From Candidatus Peribacteria bacterium (lineage in GTDB: Bacteria > Patescibacteria > JAEDAM01 > Absconditabacterales > Absconditicoccaceae): a stretch of DNA of 64,000 nucleotides. The position numbers and the translations under genes were made by a program. Below are positions 1 to 7,761 of the stretch, piece by piece (the first letter of the stretch is position 1; each line of letters starts with the position of its first letter). The stretch is taken from contig JAITGP010000041.1 in assembly GCA_031280545.1 (NCBI GenBank), positions 21,898 through 85,897 on the forward strand. The letters are read 5' to 3'. Under the pieces are notes generated by a model, which ran no database searches, was not told the origin of the DNA, and saw only the letters and a list, made by a program, of their open reading frames with translations.

Positions 1-46
1 ATAATACATTTCTCTATCTTAGAGATTAAAGGATTGTCAACGCAAG

Positions 47-93
47 GCTTTTTCCCGTAGTCCTACGGGACTCTACCACTGAGCTACCTTGGC
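47..93 (-). tRNA. Second tRNA-like sequence, truncated
   Basis: Eight bases after the first tRNA-like gene, the minus strand has GCCAAGG-TA-GCTC-AGTGGTA-GAGT. This is a textbook 5' acceptor, U8/A9 and D arm. A hairpin CCCGT-AGGACT-ACGGG follows, again with a six-base loop. Then six bases lead to CCTTG, which can pair with five bases of the acceptor. No T arm and no full CCTTGGC strand are visible. It looks like a tRNA remnant or a very unusual minimal tRNA, co-transcribed with its upstream neighbour. Confidence 0.3.
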
Positions 94-101
94 ATTATAT
101 T

Positions 102-168
102 TAGCGGGGATCGAACTCCTGACTCAGCCGATGCATCGGCTTACTCTAGCCATCTGAGCTAATCCCCG
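102..168 (-). tRNA. tRNA-like gene lacking a normal T arm
   Basis: On the minus strand a perfect 7-bp acceptor stem (CGGGGAT with ATCCCCG) encloses a standard T8-A9, D arm (GCTC..GAGT) and a strong anticodon-type stem (AGCCG with CGGCT). The hairpin loop is only six bases (ATGCAT), so no normal seven-base anticodon loop can be drawn. Between this stem and the 3' acceptor strand there are 14 bases instead of about 22. They contain the T-loop signature GTTCGAT, but its 3' stem strand is missing. The gene lies behind a good promoter and so may be expressed. It is either a truncated or unusual tRNA, or a canonical tRNA with deletions; the anticodon cannot be assigned safely. Confidence 0.4.
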
Positions 169-188
169 AAAATTTTAATTGCCTATTT

Positions 189-216
189 TTTATATAGATT
201 CAACTGCTGAATGCAA
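189..216 (-). promoter_or_regulatory. Promoter of the tRNA-like pair
   Basis: TTGCAT, 16-base spacer, TATAAA on the minus strand. The expected start lies about 12 bases upstream of the first tRNA-like gene. The box and spacer match other promoters in this window. Confidence 0.55.
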
Positions 217-258
217 GAGAATTTTCTCTTTTTTCTTCCTTTATACTATTGTCTGATA

Positions 259-1764
259 TTACCTGAGATATTGTACAATTTTTGTTTCTCTGATCCCGGA
301 GATACGGATGACCCCTGGATAATCAAGCTGTTCTTCGATTTTGGTTCAGATTTCTTTTAAAAGGCTTTCTACTTCCATATCACCGATTTGCTTAGGATTT
401 ACATATACCATGATTTCTCTTCCTGCTTGCATAATATGTACTTTATCTACTCCTTCTACTTCATTAATGAGTTTTTCGAGTTCTCCCATTTTTTCAATGA
501 AGAGTTCTTTAGTATCAAATCTTGCACCAGGACGAGAAGCAGACATTGCATCAGCTGCAGCGATTACTCGGGAGAGGGGATGGGTCATAGCTACTTCGTA
601 GTGGTGAGATTCTGCGGCATTGATAATGATCGGGTCCATCCCTCGTTTTCTGAGCATGTCGGCACCGAGTTTGGTGTGAGATTCTCCTGTGGTGGAAAGC
701 ACTTTTCCAATATCATGGAGGAGCCCTGCTTTTTTAGCCATTACAGGATCGAGTCCGATTTCTACAGCGATAGCTTCCGCGATTTTTGCTACTTCGATAC
801 TGTGAGTTCGTAAGCTTTGTCCGTAGCTGAATCTCAGAAAGAATTGTCCGATAGTTTTTACCACTTCGGGTTTCATCATCGGGATATTCAGAATATTTAG
901 TGCTTCTTTTCCTTTTTCCATAAAGGTATTTTGGAGGTCTTCTACGACTTGAGTATAGACTTTTTCGATGTACATAGGATTGATTCTTCCATCTTTGATG
1001 AGCAGTTCAAGGGTTCTAGCTGCCACAAATCTTTTTTCGTTATCGAAAGAGGAAATTTTTACGGTTCCTGGAGTGTCATCGATAATTAGCTCTACTCCTG
1101 TGGTTTTCTCGAAAAAGGAGATATTTCTTCCCTCTCTTCCGATCAGCTTTCCTTTGATTTCTTCATTTGGGAGGTCTACGGTTTTAGTCGTAAATTCACT
1201 AATGGTTTGTGTAGCGATTTTTTGCAGGGAAGTGACTACAATTTTGGCAGCTTCGGTTTCAGCTTCTTCAGCTTTGATCGTTTTGTATTTTTCCACAAAT
1301 CTATTGATTTCGCTGATATTCTCTTTTTCAATCATTGCGAGGATTTCTTCTTTTGCTTGTTTTGGGGTGAGTTCAGCGATTTCGCTGAGTTTTTGGATTT
1401 GCTGTTTTACGGTTTCATCTGCCTGTTGGCGGAGCTGTACTACTTTTCCTTTTTCTTCTTCTAATTTTTCCAATCTTTGTTCCATTTTTTCTTCTCTGTC
1501 CAAGAGACGATTTTGAATTTCTTCCATTTTTGCAAGTCTCTGCTCTTCAATTTTTTCAGCTTTTTTTTCAGCTTGGTCTAGGACATCATCACATTTTTTC
1601 TTGGCTTCAGCGAGGAGCTCTTCTTCAATTTCTTTTATTCTAGCGATTCTTTCTTTGAATTTGATTGCTTTCTCGGTCAGTGTCTTTTTGTAGCCGAAGA
1701 ATCCGGCAACACCACCAAGTCATAGTCCTGCAATCACGAGGGCGATTGTCGTTAGTACTGGCAT
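259..1764 (-). CDS. rny: Ribonuclease Y
   Basis: Membrane-anchored endoribonuclease that starts mRNA decay. The 501-residue product has the RNase Y order. An N-terminal membrane segment (residues about 3-20) is followed by a long charged coiled coil, a KH domain near residue 208 with the GREGRN loop, and an HD phosphohydrolase domain with the LLHDIGK motif near residue 347. In-frame TGA codons (Gly) occur in the membrane segment and near the C terminus. Reading TGA as stop would cut off both the anchor and the conserved last 30 residues. The start is the ATG giving MPVLTT, just downstream of a promoter. Length matches the family (about 510). Confidence 0.95.
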
Positions 1765-1812
1765 TATTTATGGGGGAAGGTATAATAAAATCAACATTTT
1801 ATACACTGTATG

Positions 1813-1840
1813 TGTATATGGTATTGGGAGCAGAATGCAA
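1813..1840 (-). promoter_or_regulatory. Promoter of rny
   Basis: TTGCAT, 16-base spacer, TATACA, about 50 bases before the rny start. Confidence 0.6.
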
Positions 1841-1860
1841 GGAAAAAAAATTAGAAAACA

Positions 1861-1893
1861 AAAAAGATACCCTATTTGTGTAGGCTATCTTCT
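1861..1893 (-). terminator. Terminator after rpmH
   Basis: Minus-strand hairpin AGATA-CCT / AGG-TATCT followed by six T residues, 30 bases after the rpmH stop and before the rny promoter. Confidence 0.65.
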
Positions 1894-1920
1894 GGATGTA
1901 AGAAAAATATGACTAAGGCT

Positions 1921-2073
1921 CTATCTTTTTACCGTTAAGTTTTTTCTTCCTTTTGCTCTGCGTCTTGCAAGTACTCTGCGACCTGTTCGATCAGCCATTC
2001 TTGCTCTAAATCCATGCTTATGCATTCTGGATTTCCAGTTGTATTTTCTAATTCTGCGAAGTTTACTAGCCAT
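1921..2073 (-). CDS. rpmH: 50S ribosomal protein L34
   Basis: 50-residue, strongly basic protein of the large ribosomal subunit. The conserved L34 core is clear: a basic N terminus, then HKHGFRARM, then [15 protein letters not shown]34 is usually 44-50 residues. It starts with ATG and ends at TAG. No SD sequence is evident. The gene is too short for a typical ORF cut-off. It is followed by its own hairpin terminator and lies apart from its usual partners (rnpA, dnaA), which are not in the window. Confidence 0.95.
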   Translation of the reverse strand: MASKLRRIRKYNWKSRMHKHGFRARMADRTGRRVLARRRAKGRKNLTVKR

Positions 2074-2115
2074 TTGTAGTAAGATTATAAAGTAAAATAA
2101 ATGTTAGTTGTTTTT

Positions 2116-2598
2116 TTAATACATTTTTAGATGGAGATTGACACTATTTTCCATTGTGAGTCCTCCTTTAGCTATCGTGATATTGTTTTGATATCCCTTG
2201 ATGTCTGTTTCTAGATCTTCGATTCTGCATTTTCGGGCATGCTTTTGCAATTTAACAAGCGTGGCTTTTTCACTTTCAGTTATCTCTTCTATTATTCCCG
2301 TGTTTTTTTGGTGAGCTTCAATTATATCTTGGACAATCTGATTTTTATAGGTTTCATCTGTAGTAAGTTTTTTCAAGGCTTCAGTAAGTGAGACAAGGCT
2401 TTTTTTGAATCTTTCGATTTTTTCTTCATTATAGGCGATATATTCAGCAGTCACTTTTTCCAAGTCTCAAAGAGCATTTTTTAATTGATCTTTTTCGCTT
2501 TGTGATAACTTTTCTAATTGCTTTCTTCCACTCAAAATTCTGTCGACTTTGCGTTCTTTTTTTCGTATTTCTTCAAAAGGGTCAGTAGCATTTTTCAT
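2116..2598 (-). CDS. Unrecognised coiled-coil protein
   Basis: 160-residue, lysine/glutamate-rich soluble protein with long predicted helices and heptad-like spacing over most of its length. There is no signal peptide or membrane segment. It reads from ATG (MKNATDPF) through one TGA codon (Gly, in NALGDLEK) to TAA. A standard-code reading would lose the first 45 residues. It lies between the rpsF-rpsR gene and rpmH on the same strand, with about 50 bases on each side, so it may share a transcript with the ribosomal genes. I do not recognise a family. Confidence 0.7.
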
Positions 2599-2646
2599 AA
2601 GGATCTCTAGTAAAGAATAAAATCAGCTTTATTCTTTTTGTTGGGT

Positions 2647-3204
2647 TTATTTGTTGATAAATGGGAGAAGTCCTAATCCTCTCGCTCTGATAATTTCTGT
2701 TCTCAGCTTTTTTTGGATTTTTACAGGATTTTGTGTATAGTCTCTAGGTTTGATGTTTCCAAATCTTGTTAAGTAGTATTTTAGAATATCTACCGCTTTT
2801 CGGTTGAGATATTTCTCGTTTTCTTTTTTGGTGAAGAAGGTGAGTTTGTTCCCATATTTTTTGTCTTTGATTTCTTCGATAGCTTTTTCGAAACTCTTAT
2901 TGAGTTGTTCGAAGTGGAAGAATTCCTGTCATGCATCTCTAGAGAAAATCTCGTATCTGATTACATTAGGGTTGTAAAGTAAGTGTTGTTTCAATTCTGC
3001 GATTTGCTCTGTGGTGAGCTCAAGATTGTAAGAGAAAAAATACGCTTGTTTTACTCCTCCTTTGAGAACAAAGCTAATTTCTTTGATTCCGATTTCGTCC
3101 TTATCGAGGACTTTGAATTTGCTTTCAAGTTCTGTGAGGAACTTTTTTCTTTCTGCTTCTGCCACGGAGACATTGAGCAAAAGGACTAATTCATAACTTT
3201 TCAT
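2647..3204 (-). CDS. rpsF-rpsR: Ribosomal protein S6-S18 fusion
   Basis: One open frame of 185 residues. Residues 1-92 are S6 (MKSYELVLLLN start, ending YEIFSRDA). Residues about 115-185 are S18 (KAVDILKYYLTRFG, IKPRDYTQ, RARGLGLLPFINK). The two are joined by a TGA codon read as glycine and a linker of about 20 residues. There is no in-frame ATG, GTG or TTG for a separate S18 between the TGA and the S18 core, so the fusion is required for S18 to be made. S6 and S18 bind each other on the 30S platform, which makes a fusion structurally plausible. I do not know of this being standard in bacteria. Confidence 0.85.
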
Positions 3205-3300
3205 AGAGTAGATAAGTAGAGATAAAAAGGTTAGATACTTGTATGTAGGTTTTAGCCGACTATGAGGGAAAAATTTAAAAATATGACTTTTGACTGATTA

Positions 3301-3328
3301 TGTATAGTAATTTGCTTTGTGTTTTCAA
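3301..3328 (-). promoter_or_regulatory. Promoter of rpsF-rpsR
   Basis: TTGAAA, 16-base spacer, TATACA on the minus strand, about 95 bases before the start codon. Confidence 0.5.
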
Positions 3329-3361
3329 GTGAAAAGTGATTACTCTATTCCTGTCATGGTC

Positions 3362-3481
3362 TTAGCAATTTCTTTTCCATCCTTTTTCTCTCACAAGTTG
3401 AGCTTCTGTATCTAATTCTATGAGAATCCTTCATGGAATATCGTTCCCATTCTTTGCTAAATTGGTTGTTGCCTCTTGCAT
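3362..3481 (-). CDS. Possible 39-residue ORF
   Basis: In the 415-base gap between rpsF-rpsR and tsf, an ATG frame with one TGA (Gly) encodes a short polar peptide (MQEATTNLAKN, then IPGRILIELD) ending at TAA. The open frame extends upstream without an obvious start. It could be a remnant of a larger gene or chance. Apart from this and the S6 promoter I see nothing coding in 3205-3619. Confidence 0.2.
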
Positions 3482-3619
3482 TGATAGCTTTAGTCTAAAG
3501 TTTTCATGAGAAATTGCAAATCAAAAAAGCTTCCCAATTTCTCAGGAAGTTCTTTATTTTGGATTTTATCTGCTTTGTGAGATCAGGTCGCTATGCTCAG
3601 AATGATGAGGATAGAGAAA

Positions 3620-4414
3620 TTAAATAGCAAATCTGATGAACTTACTAACGGTGAATCCATCAGTGAGAAGGTCTTTGATCTTTTTCCCACCATCACGAAT
3701 GTATTCTTGCTCGAGAAGCACGTCGTCAGCAAATGCTTTATCAAGTTTTCCTTTTACAATATTTTCGATCATTGCTTCTGGTTTTCCAGCTGCTTTGAGT
3801 TCTTCGGTGAATTTTGCTTTTGCTTCTTCTTTTTCACTTGCTGGTACTTCCTCAAAGGTGAGGTAGGTAGGATTCATAGCTGCTACTTGGAGAGCGATTT
3901 CTTTTGCAATACTTTCATCTCCGCTGTAGTAGATTACAGAAGCTACTTTATTTCCTGGGTGATTGTAAGCATAGGTTTTGTCAGTAGTGATAAGTACACC
4001 ACCTACTTTGATATTTTCTCCGATCTTTCCAACAAAGTCAGTGATCAAGGAAGTAATATCCGCTTGGATAGATTCATCAAGCTCTTCAAAACTGTTTACG
4101 TTCTTGGTGGAGCTAGCAAGTTTATCGAAAACGTTTGCAAACAAGGTCTGAAAATGTTCGTTTTTTACTACGAAATCTGTTTCACAAAGTAATTTGAGAC
4201 CAATAGTTTTTCCATTGCGGGTTTCTACTTTGATCATTCCTTCGTTTGTTTCTCTGTCAGCTTTTTTTCCTGCTTTAGCTACTCCTTTTTTCTTTAATAC
4301 TTCAATAGCTTGTTGGAGGTCTCCACCGCATTCTTCGAGAGCGGATTTACAGTCTCCGAGAGGAGCGAAGGTAGTATCGCGAAGTTCTTTAACGAGGTTT
4401 AAGTCTATTTTCAT
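3620..4414 (-). CDS. tsf: Elongation factor Ts
   Basis: Guanine-nucleotide exchange factor for EF-Tu, 264 residues. The N-terminal UBA-like part (LVKELRDTTFAPLGDCKSAL) and the TDFV motif (CETDFVVKNEHF, about residue 78) that contacts EF-Tu are present, followed by the dimerisation part. It contains no TGA codon, as might be expected of a highly expressed gene. The usual upstream partner rpsB (S2) is absent; a membrane protein gene lies 41 bases upstream on the same strand. Confidence 0.95.
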   Translation of the reverse strand: MKIDLNLVKELRDTTFAPLGDCKSALEECGGDLQQAIEVLKKKGVAKAGKKADRETNEGMIKVETRNGKTIGLKLLCETDFVVKNEHFQTLFANVFDKLASSTKNVNSFEELDESIQADITSLITDFVGKIGENIKVGGVLITTDKTYAYNHPGNKVASVIYYSGDESIAKEIALQVAAMNPTYLTFEEVPASEKEEAKAKFTEELKAAGKPEAMIENIVKGKLDKAFADDVLLEQEYIRDGGKKIKDLLTDGFTVSKFIRFAI

Positions 4415-4455
4415 GGTATCTTATAAATAAATGAATAAAAAATCTGAGTCTTGAT

Positions 4456-4962
4456 CTATTGCTTCCCGATTTCATATTGGGTGAGATCAATTTCAGGAGT
4501 TGAGCTATTTGTAGGGATTTGCTGTGGATTTTCAAGCCCATTTTTGCTCTGGTAGTGATCCGCATCGAAAAGGTTTAAAACCCAGCTTCCTAATCCTGCA
4601 AATCCAGAGAAAAATTTAACTGCTCCATTGGAGTCCCATTGGTATTTCCCATCGTAGGCTTGTTTGATACAAATGATCCCGAGAGCTAATACAGGAAGTG
4701 TGATGATCCCTCCGAGTATAGAGAAAAAATTTCCAAACAACATTCCAAATACAAACAAGATGACATCCAAAAAAATGGTGAGCACAAGCAGTACGACCCA
4801 TCCCATGGACTGTTTGATGTGATGATGCATATAAGGAGAAACGTCTTGTTGTTGGAGAGAGAGGAGTAAACCTACGAACATGTACATCAGTACAGCTTGT
4901 TTTTTCTCTGCACTGCTGGGGAGGTAGTTGTCCCAAGTATTTTGGGTTGGAGTTTCTGGCAT
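4456..4962 (-). CDS. Small polytopic membrane protein (DUF4870-like)
   Basis: 168 residues with about three hydrophobic segments (residues about 25-38, 52-75 and 80-105) and a polar C-terminal tail. The arrangement 'soluble N terminus, histidine-rich loop HHHIKQS, two adjacent membrane helices' resembles the DUF4870/TM2-like small membrane proteins, but the similarity is weak. No TGA codon. It sits directly upstream of tsf on the same strand, 41 bases away. The function is unknown. Confidence 0.6.
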   Translation of the reverse strand: MPETPTQNTWDNYLPSSAEKKQAVLMYMFVGLLLSLQQQDVSPYMHHHIKQSMGWVVLLVLTIFLDVILFVFGMLFGNFFSILGGIITLPVLALGIICIKQAYDGKYQWDSNGAVKFFSGFAGLGSWVLNLFDADHYQSKNGLENPQQIPTNSSTPEIDLTQYEIGKQ

Positions 4963-5039
4963 AGGGATAAGTAGCTAAGTAAATGATCTTATTTTTTATG
5001 ATATCCTTTATGGTCTCGATCAAAGTATAAGAGTCCACA

Positions 5040-5305
5040 ATATACTAAATTGAATACGGTTTCATCTACAACATTAGACCGTGGACTGACCGATGAGCCT
5101 GTGAGAGAATTAACTCTTCTACAGAGGCGGTGCAGATGGCTGATGAAGCTAGGGGAGTTTTACTATGTTCCGTTTGAGTTTCCACCATGGGAAAAAATGA
5201 GATAAATCTTTGTTTATCATATAAAAGAGAAAGCGAGATACAAGAGAAAATTCTTTTGAAGTAGATGATGGTGATGTAGAAGGTCCCTTTTTTGGGATTT
5301 TTTTT
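5040..5305 (+). ncRNA. Candidate structured RNA, unidentified
   Basis: No credible ORF covers 4963-5375. The plus strand has a TATACT box at about 5042. Next come several strong complementary segments: ACGGT..ACCGT, GCCTGT..ACAG-AGGC around AGAG..CTCT, an outer GTGGA..TCCAC, and GATAAA..TTTATC. A weak terminator-like hairpin TCCC-TTTTTT-GGGA with eight T closes it at 5282-5305. I tested by eye for RNase P, tmRNA, SRP RNA, 6S and common riboswitch cores and found no convincing match. Strand is inferred from the terminator only. Confidence 0.35.
5282..5305 (+). terminator. Weak terminator of the candidate RNA
   Basis: GTCCC, six-T loop, GGGAT, then a run of T on the plus strand. The stem is short and partly G-U. 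Confidence 0.35.
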
Positions 5306-5332
5306 GCGTTCTTTGTGTCTTTGTAGTGAAAT

Positions 5333-5369
5333 AAAAAAAGATAGCTCTTGTATATTTAGAGCTATCTTG
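5333..5369 (-). terminator. Terminator after the secE-like gene
   Basis: Perfect 11-bp stem AAGATAGCTCT / AGAGCTATCTT followed by a T run on the minus strand, seven bases after the stop codon. Confidence 0.8.
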
Positions 5370-5375
5370 ATTGTT

Positions 5376-5558
5376 TTAGAATAATAAGAAGTCTAATATC
5401 TCCCAAAAGAAGATGAAAAGGAGGACGTCTATTACTATACATATTCCTATCGTCCATGTAAAAAAAGGAATATCCTTTTTTGTTGGACGTAGTTCTTTCC
5501 AATTTAGGCTGGCAATCCCTCTTATGATTCCAGCAAAGATGCATTTAATTTTTTTCAT
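5376..5558 (-). CDS. secE: SecE-like preprotein translocase subunit
   Basis: 60-residue protein with the small SecE architecture. A short amphipathic region holds NWKELRPTKKD, comparable to the V-x-W-P-(S/T)-(R/K)-K-E stretch of SecE, and one C-terminal membrane helix (residues about 33-58) follows. Length matches short bacterial SecE. It stands alone, with its own promoter and terminator, and without nusG or tRNA neighbours. The assignment rests on architecture and the short motif. Another small tail-anchored protein remains possible. Confidence 0.55.
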   Translation of the reverse strand: MKKIKCIFAGIIRGIASLNWKELRPTKKDIPFFTWTIGICIVIDVLLFIFFWEILDFLLF

Positions 5559-5577
5559 GTTTTTTTATTATTTTGAG

Positions 5578-5605
5578 ATAATAAGTAATTATATTATAAA
5601 GTCAA
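5578..5605 (-). promoter_or_regulatory. Promoter of the secE-like gene
   Basis: TTGACT, 16-base spacer, TATTAT, 20 bases before the ATG. Confidence 0.6.
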
Positions 5606-5631
5606 GAATATTTTTCTGGAAGTTCTTTTCC

Positions 5632-5659
5632 TTGTAAAAGGGTCTGATTTTTTTATACT
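5632..5659 (+). promoter_or_regulatory. Promoter of ychF
   Basis: TTGTAA, 16-base spacer, TATACT, about 60 bases before the ychF ATG. Confidence 0.6.
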
Positions 5660-5721
5660 GTTTGGGTAAATTTTATTTGGATGTTTCTTGTTATTTTATT
5701 CTTTTTCCCCTCTTTTCCCTC

Positions 5722-6828
5722 ATGAAAATCGGAATTGTTTGATTACCTAATGTTTGAAAATCAACCCTTTTTAATGCATTGACGAAATCTTATGCTGCTC
5801 CAGCGGAAAATTTCCCCTTTTGTACGATAGATCCCAACGTAGGGATTGTGGATGTAAAAGACGAAAGAGTGGACGCTTTAGCAGAATTGTCTCATTCTCA
5901 GAAAAAAGTCTACGCTGCGACAGAATTTGTTGATATTGCAGGGTTGGTGAAAGGAGCTAGCAAAGGTGAAGGGCTGGGAAATAAATTTTTGGCAAATATC
6001 AGAGAAACGGATGTAATTGTGCAGGTGTTGAGACATTTTCAGGACGCTGATGTGGTACATGTGGAGGGAGAAGTTGATCCCCTGAGAGATGTGGAAATTA
6101 TTAATATGGAGTTAATTTTTGCGGATTTAGAGCATATCGAAAGAACGCTTCCTAGTTTAGCTAAAAAAGCAAAAACCTGAAATGCAAGTAAGGACGATAA
6201 AAAATTAGTGGAGATTTTGGAACTTATCCAAAAGACCTTACTAGAAGGAAAATTAGCTCATACGATCAAAGATCAGTTTTCTGTAGATGATTTGAAACTC
6301 ATCAAATCCTATAATTTTCTTACGCTCAAATCCTTCATTTATGCCTTGAATATTTCTCAGGATGATATCGCAAATGCTCAAGCTTTGAAAGAGGAATTTT
6401 CTGCGAAATTACAAGCTCCTGTGGCAGTAGTTTGTGTGAAAATTGAGCAGGAAATGATGGAGATGTCTACTTCTGAAAAATTAGATTTTCTGGCTGAAAT
6501 GTATTCTTTGGAGCATACTAGTATCCCTACTTTGGATGATCTGATTAGTTTGGCATTCAAAACACTTGGATTGATGTATTATTTCACTACGGGAGAAAAA
6601 GAGACGAAAGCTTGGACTATCCCGTTAAATTCTACAGCACCTCAAGCTGCTGGAGCGATTCATTCAGATTTTGAAAGGGGATTTATTAAAGCTGAGGTGG
6701 TAAGTTATGTAGAATTGCTTTCTACAGGCTCTCGAGGAAAAGCGAGGGAAAAAGGAGTTTTACGTTTAGAAGGGAAAAATTATATTGTTCAAGATGGAGA
6801 CGTGATGATTTTTAAGTTTAATGTGTAG
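5722..6828 (+). CDS. ychF: Ribosome-binding ATPase YchF (OBG family)
   Basis: 368 residues (family about 363). The G1 loop is MKIGIVGLPNVGKST, and its second and third glycines are both encoded by TGA (5740 and 5755). This is the cleanest single proof of the UGA-Gly code in the window. G3 is [17 protein letters not shown], and the C-terminal TGS domain has [16 protein letters not shown] and a [11 protein letters not shown] end. A third TGA lies at 6178. YchF binds the ribosome and hydrolyses ATP. The uvrB-like gene starts 29 bases downstream on the same strand. Confidence 0.97.
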
Positions 6829-6857
6829 ATAGATCAGTTTTATTTTTGTTTTTTCTC

Positions 6858-7673
6858 ATGCCAAGCCACAAAAAGAAACTTGCCCAATATCTTCAGCTTT
6901 CTGAAACCGAGATTACTTCCCTTTTAGAGGGAGAGGTTACAGAGGAGACTTCTGTGCAAAATGATCCTTTCTTGCCTCATTTACTGAAAAAGTTTGATGA
7001 ACATGTCGCTAAAAATGGGAAAATTTTGCTAATCACTCTGACCAAAAAATCCAGTGAAGAAGTGACCAATTTTTTGGTTTCCAAAGGCTACAAGGCCTTT
7101 TACTTGCACAGTGAAGTGGCTACGATGGATAGGTGGGAAATTATTAAAAAGCTGAAAGCTGGGGTGATTGATATTATTGTCGGAGTAAATTTGCTTCGTG
7201 AGGGAATAGACTTGCCCGAAGTGACCTTAATTGCTGTGCTGGATGCGGATAAAGAAGGTTTTTTGCGTTCTACGACTTCTTTGATTCAGATTATTGGTCG
7301 TGCTGCCAGAAACCCTGCAAGTGAGGTGATTCTCTATGCAGATAATTTTACGGAAAGTATGCTTAAAGCCCTTTGGGAGACGTATCGTCGCCGCTCGATT
7401 CAAGAGAAACACAATACGAAACATGGTATTACTCCTACTGCAGCTACTTCCAACGTCAAAGATCTCGAAATAGTGAGAACTGATGAAGATTTGACTCAAC
7501 AATTTTCTGCACTTACGCGTGGAAAAGTAAAAAGGCTTAAAAGAATGACAAAGGCTGAAAAAGCTTTGATTGCAAAAGATTTGAAAATCCAGCTGGATTT
7601 GGCTATCAAGGAGCGGAGATTTGAAGATGCTGCCGTGGTTCGTGATCAGTTGAAGGAGCTAGAAGGGGATTAA
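6858..7673 (+). CDS. uvrB: UvrB C-terminal half (stand-alone)
   Basis: 271 residues matching only the second half of the excision-repair helicase UvrB. Present are helicase domain 3 (LITLTKKSSEE, YLHSEV, VGVNLLREGIDLPEV, ADKEGFLRS, QIIGRAARN), the YADNFTESM..ETYRRR region, and a final UVR motif (LDLAIKERRFEDAAVVRDQLKELE). The P-loop, DEAD box, UvrA-binding domain and beta-hairpin of the roughly 400-residue N-terminal half are missing. The first 50 residues are not UvrB-like. No open frame continues upstream, because ychF ends 29 bases before. It is either a broken gene or half of a split protein. Confidence 0.9.
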   Translation: MPSHKKKLAQYLQLSETEITSLLEGEVTEETSVQNDPFLPHLLKKFDEHVAKNGKILLITLTKKSSEEVTNFLVSKGYKAFYLHSEVATMDRWEIIKKLKAGVIDIIVGVNLLREGIDLPEVTLIAVLDADKEGFLRSTTSLIQIIGRAARNPASEVILYADNFTESMLKALWETYRRRSIQEKHNTKHGITPTAATSNVKDLEIVRTDEDLTQQFSALTRGKVKRLKRMTKAEKALIAKDLKIQLDLAIKERRFEDAAVVRDQLKELEGD

Positions 7674-7696
7674 TATCCCAAAAAGTTCCCTAATAG

Positions 7697-7724
7697 TTGA
7701 CAAATTATAGAAATATAGTATAAT
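7697..7724 (+). promoter_or_regulatory. Promoter of the EamA-like gene
   Basis: Consensus TTGACA, 16-base spacer, consensus TATAAT, 38 bases before the ATG. Confidence 0.75.
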
Positions 7725-7761
7725 AATATGTTCGTGACCTTTTTATTATACTATTGTTTCT

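Noticed and set aside
341..601. Plus-strand open frames opposite rny
   Set aside because: Shadows of the RNase Y gene; no protein-like composition.
5080..5170. SAM-I riboswitch-like (GGACTG..CCGATGA) and hammerhead-like (CTGATGA) strings
   Set aside because: The flanking helices and the required GAAA or CGGCAACC elements are missing.
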